In this document: piece after piece, positions 62,162 through 64,000 of the stretch | Position numbering within the stretch: position 1 is the first letter of the stretch | Layout: each line of letters starts with the position of its first letter | Source of the DNA: SSSZ01 sp036732025 | Lineage (GTDB): Bacteria; Pseudomonadota; Gammaproteobacteria; Burkholderiales; Rhodocyclaceae | Assembly (NCBI GenBank): GCA_036732025.1 | Contig: DAINDE010000020.1 | Span: forward strand, 1-64,000 | Direction: 5' to 3' | Length of the DNA stretch: 64,000 nucleotides | The notes under the pieces: generated by a model | Told to the model about the DNA's origin: nothing | Database searches by the model: none | The model's input: only the letters and a program-made list of their open reading frames with translations | Translations under genes and position numbers: made by a program

Positions 62162-62189
62162 GTCGGTCTCCTGGGTGTCGATGCGAGCG

Positions 62190-62540
62190 TCAGACCACCG
62201 CGCCCATGATCGCGCCGGCGATCACGAGACCCACGGCGGCGAAGATGGCGAGGCCGACGTAAAACAGGACTGGGCCGAAGTTGCGTAGCGCGGAGAGCGA
62301 GATGAGCGCGACTACGAAACCGACGAATCCGACCAGAGCCTTGATTCCCGGTCCGAGCGCGGCGATCTGGGTCAGGGCCGAGGTGAGCGGTCCGGTGATG
62401 CCGGTGAAGGCGACCAGATCCAGGGCGTAGCCGGGAAAGGCGGTGCCGAGGCCGACGACGATCATCGCCAGCAGCATCGCGACGGTGATCGGCTTGCGGG
62501 TGGCGACGCGGGGGGAAGAAACAAGCACAGCAGTGTTCAT
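62190..62540 (-). CDS. traA: TraA pilin precursor
   Basis: 116 residues from the ATG at 62540, preceded by GGAGG at five bases. Long leader with a basic patch (RVATRKP) and hydrophobic core, probable cleavage after YA39, leaving about 77 residues with two membrane helices (IKALVGFVGFVVALISL and VLFYVGLAIFAAVGLVIAG) around a short charged loop, as in F-type and GGI-type pilins. Not followed by a TraX or TraQ gene; an RP4-like peptidase is encoded at 54057 instead. The longer open frame upstream is not coding. Confidence 0.85.
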   Translation of the reverse strand: MNTAVLVSSPRVATRKPITVAMLLAMIVVGLGTAFPGYALDLVAFTGITGPLTSALTQIAALGPGIKALVGFVGFVVALISLSALRNFGPVLFYVGLAIFAAVGLVIAGAIMGAVV

Positions 62541-62680
62541 GAAAACCTCCGGGCATGGGTGGAGCGTTGAAAATGGGATAGGGGTAGGAAGGCGGGTGGG
62601 CGTACGGACGCGCCTGCGGGTGGGAGCGCGAGCGCTCGACGGGTGAATGACTGGTATGTGAGCGGGCGACCGGTGAGGCG
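62541..62680 (-). other. Spacer ahead of traA
   Basis: 140 GC-rich bases between the OmpA-like gene and traA. It contains the palindrome CGAGCGCTCG near 62631 and the traA ribosome site. It is the largest gap in the tra operon and could hold a second promoter, but no good hexamers were found. Confidence 0.4.
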
Positions 62681-63361
62681 TCATGGCAGCTCCTCGCCAC
62701 TCATCTGAAAAATCACCTCGGCCCGGCGGTTCTGCGTGCGGCCGGCCAAGGTGTCGTTCGAGGCGATGAAGCAGCACGCCCCTCGCGTCTGCAGCGTCAG
62801 CGTGGCGGCCAGCGTCGGATGGGTCTTGCGGAGGTGGTCGCGAACCGCGAGGGCACGGGCGAGGGCCAGCGATTCATTGAAAGCTAACGGCCCGGTACTG
62901 TCGGTGCGGCCGACGATCTTGATGCGGCGCACGTGGAGATGGTCGCCCATGGCCCGGTTCAGTTGGGAACGCGCGGCGGCGCTCAGCTTGGCGCTGCCCA
63001 GGCCGAACTGCACGATGACCGTGCGCGAGCTTTCCGCCTCCGTTGCAGGGTCTTGCGCCAAAGGTGCGGGGGCGACGGATTCGGCCGGGGTGACTGCGGC
63101 TTCGCGCGCGATCGGCTGGCTGGGTGTGTCCGGCGCGAGTGTCTTGGGTGTGCGGGTGGGGCATGCCGGGGGCACGCACTTCGCGAAACTGGCCCGGCGG
63201 CCGAAGTCGAGCTGGGCCAACTGCGCAGGCGTCGCCGCGTGCGTCCCCAATTTGGTCTCGGCCGGCACCGATGTGCGGAACAGGCTGCACGACGATGCGA
63301 GGGCGATGCAGCAGGCGATGAAACCGAGCTCAGCGACGCGGTGCAGGAAGCGGGCTGTCAT
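62681..63361 (-). CDS. OmpA-family lipoprotein of the transfer operon
   Basis: 226 residues with lipobox LASSC (FIACCIALASSCSLFRTS), a Pro/Ala-rich linker, and a C-terminal OmpA peptidoglycan-binding domain: VIVQFGLGSAKLSAAARSQL, KIVGRTDSTGPLAFNESLAL and GRTQNRRAEVIF. Expected to sit in the outer membrane and hold the machine to peptidoglycan. ATG at 63361 overlaps the transglycosylase stop (ATGA). Not part of the classical F set. Confidence 0.85.
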   Translation of the reverse strand: MTARFLHRVAELGFIACCIALASSCSLFRTSVPAETKLGTHAATPAQLAQLDFGRRASFAKCVPPACPTRTPKTLAPDTPSQPIAREAAVTPAESVAPAPLAQDPATEAESSRTVIVQFGLGSAKLSAAARSQLNRAMGDHLHVRRIKIVGRTDSTGPLAFNESLALARALAVRDHLRKTHPTLAATLTLQTRGACCFIASNDTLAGRTQNRRAEVIFQMSGEELP

Positions 63362-63897
63362 GGTGAGACCCTCACCGACATCAGGGCGGGAATCGTTGTC
63401 GCCGTCGATACCAAGTGTTTGCCCAACTGCGCGCTGCGTTGTGCAGGTAACTGGCGGTACACCCGCCAGGCGTATTGGGCGCGGGCCTCGATGCAGTCCT
63501 TGCCCTTGAGTTGCGAGCAGGCCGCGTTGTAGGCGCCGACGGCATCCCACGTCGCCCCCCGCCGAGAAAAGCTGTCGGCCAGCAGCCATGCGCCGACCCG
63601 GATGTTGGTGCAGGGATCAAATAGATCGGTTTCCCGGATGCCGTGACGGGACAGGGTCTGCAGGTGGCCGCTGTTGATCTGCATGAGGCCGATGTCGTAG
63701 GACCCGGAGCGCTGGAGGTGCGAGCGGTTGACGGCCTGGGGGTTCAGGTTCGACTCGACCCGGGCAACGGCATAGAGCAGGTCGGCCGAGATGCCATAAC
63801 GTTGGGCAGCTTCCTCCCAGCAGGCCTGTGCCTGAGCGGGCACGGTCGTCAGGACGGCCAAGGCGGTCAGACCAGCAAAGTACAGCGGCAGACGCAT
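63358..63897 (-). CDS. Lytic transglycosylase of the transfer system
   Basis: 179 residues, signal peptide (FAGLTALAVLTTVPAQAQA), and an SLT domain: catalytic Glu48 in YAVARVESNLNPQAVN, YDIGLMQINSGHL and AYNAACSQL. Same family as LtgX/IagB/VirB1, which open the wall for secretion machines. In gonococcal-island-type clusters such a gene precedes traA. Starts three bases after the stop of the truncated upstream gene. Confidence 0.92.
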   Translation of the reverse strand: MRLPLYFAGLTALAVLTTVPAQAQACWEEAAQRYGISADLLYAVARVESNLNPQAVNRSHLQRSGSYDIGLMQINSGHLQTLSRHGIRETDLFDPCTNIRVGAWLLADSFSRRGATWDAVGAYNAACSQLKGKDCIEARAQYAWRVYRQLPAQRSAQLGKHLVSTATTIPALMSVRVSP

Positions 63898-63900
63898 GAG

Positions 63901-64000
63901 TCACCTCTCCAACGAAACCGGAACGACCCGCCGAGGGGCGGGCAGCGAGATCTGGGCCGTCGGCGGTGTGCGGACGGTCAGGATCGGGTTCGGGTAGGTC
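63901..64000 (-). CDS. C-terminal end of an unknown gene, cut by window edge
   Basis: The frame reading in from the right edge encodes TYPNPILTVRTPPTAQISLP and twelve more residues, then TGA at 63901-63903, three bases before the transglycosylase ATG. The tight spacing says it is the preceding gene of the same operon. Too short to identify. Confidence 0.6.
   Translation of the reverse strand, partial: TYPNPILTVRTPPTAQISLPAPRRVVPVSLER

Overview
The window reads as a chromosome segment of a GC-rich betaproteobacterium, most likely order Rhodocyclales. This rests on the order serC-pheA-hisC-tyrA / aroA-cmk-rpsA-ihfB-lapA-lapB, the fused aroA-cmk gene, and the thrS-infC-rpmI-rplT-pheS-pheT-ihfA-merR block. 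Genus cannot be decided by eye.

Layout. (1) 1-4436, plus strand: aromatic amino-acid operon (serC partial, pheA, hisC, tyrA) with a small DUF4160/DUF2442 pair wedged between pheA and hisC. (2) 4429-19932, plus strand: a surface-polysaccharide island lying between tyrA and aroA, which are normally neighbours. Its first part (about 4.4-15.3 kb, lower GC) makes GDP-L-fucose (gmd, fcl), carries an ABC glycan exporter (wzm/wzt type), FkbM, DUF268 and class I methyltransferase-like genes, three family-2 glycosyltransferases and a GT11 alpha-1,2-fucosyltransferase. A truncated glycosyltransferase marks a join near 15.28 kb. After it come GC-rich genes: another GT2, a GT4, a small phosphoglycosyl transferase and a WbpM/CapD-type dehydratase. 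(3) 19963-30493: the housekeeping cluster resumes with aroA-cmk, rpsA, ihfB, lapA, lapB, UDP-glucose dehydrogenase, heptose genes (hldA, hldD), cysM and an exonuclease. (4) 30587-33095: rfbB-rfbA-rfbC without rfbD. (5) 33132-40778: tRNA-Val, then the translation block thrS-infC-rpmI-rplT-pheS-pheT-ihfA-merR, ending in tRNA-Pro. (6) 40779-64000: accessory DNA. A hipB-hipA module with a third overlapping gene of papain-like character is followed by a 20-kb minus-strand conjugation operon: (partial gene)-lytic transglycosylase-OmpA-like lipoprotein-traA-L-E-K-B-dsbC-traV-C-trbI-S26 peptidase-hyp-traW-U-trbC-traN-hyp-traF-H-G. This is an F-type type IV secretion system with the gene order of the gonococcal genetic island class. 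Relaxase, coupling protein and integrase are not in view and would have to lie beyond the right edge.

How it works together. Island genes suggest a fucosylated glycan assembled on a lipid carrier and exported by the ABC pair; the heptose, LapAB and rfb genes support lipopolysaccharide synthesis. The tra genes encode an envelope-spanning secretion machine whose pilin may be circularised by an RP4-TraF-like peptidase, with periplasmic thiol proteins (DsbC, TraF) folding the cysteine-rich TraN, TraU and TraH. tRNA-Pro is the plausible insertion point of this mobile element. No rRNA, CRISPR array, insertion sequence or integrase gene was recognised.
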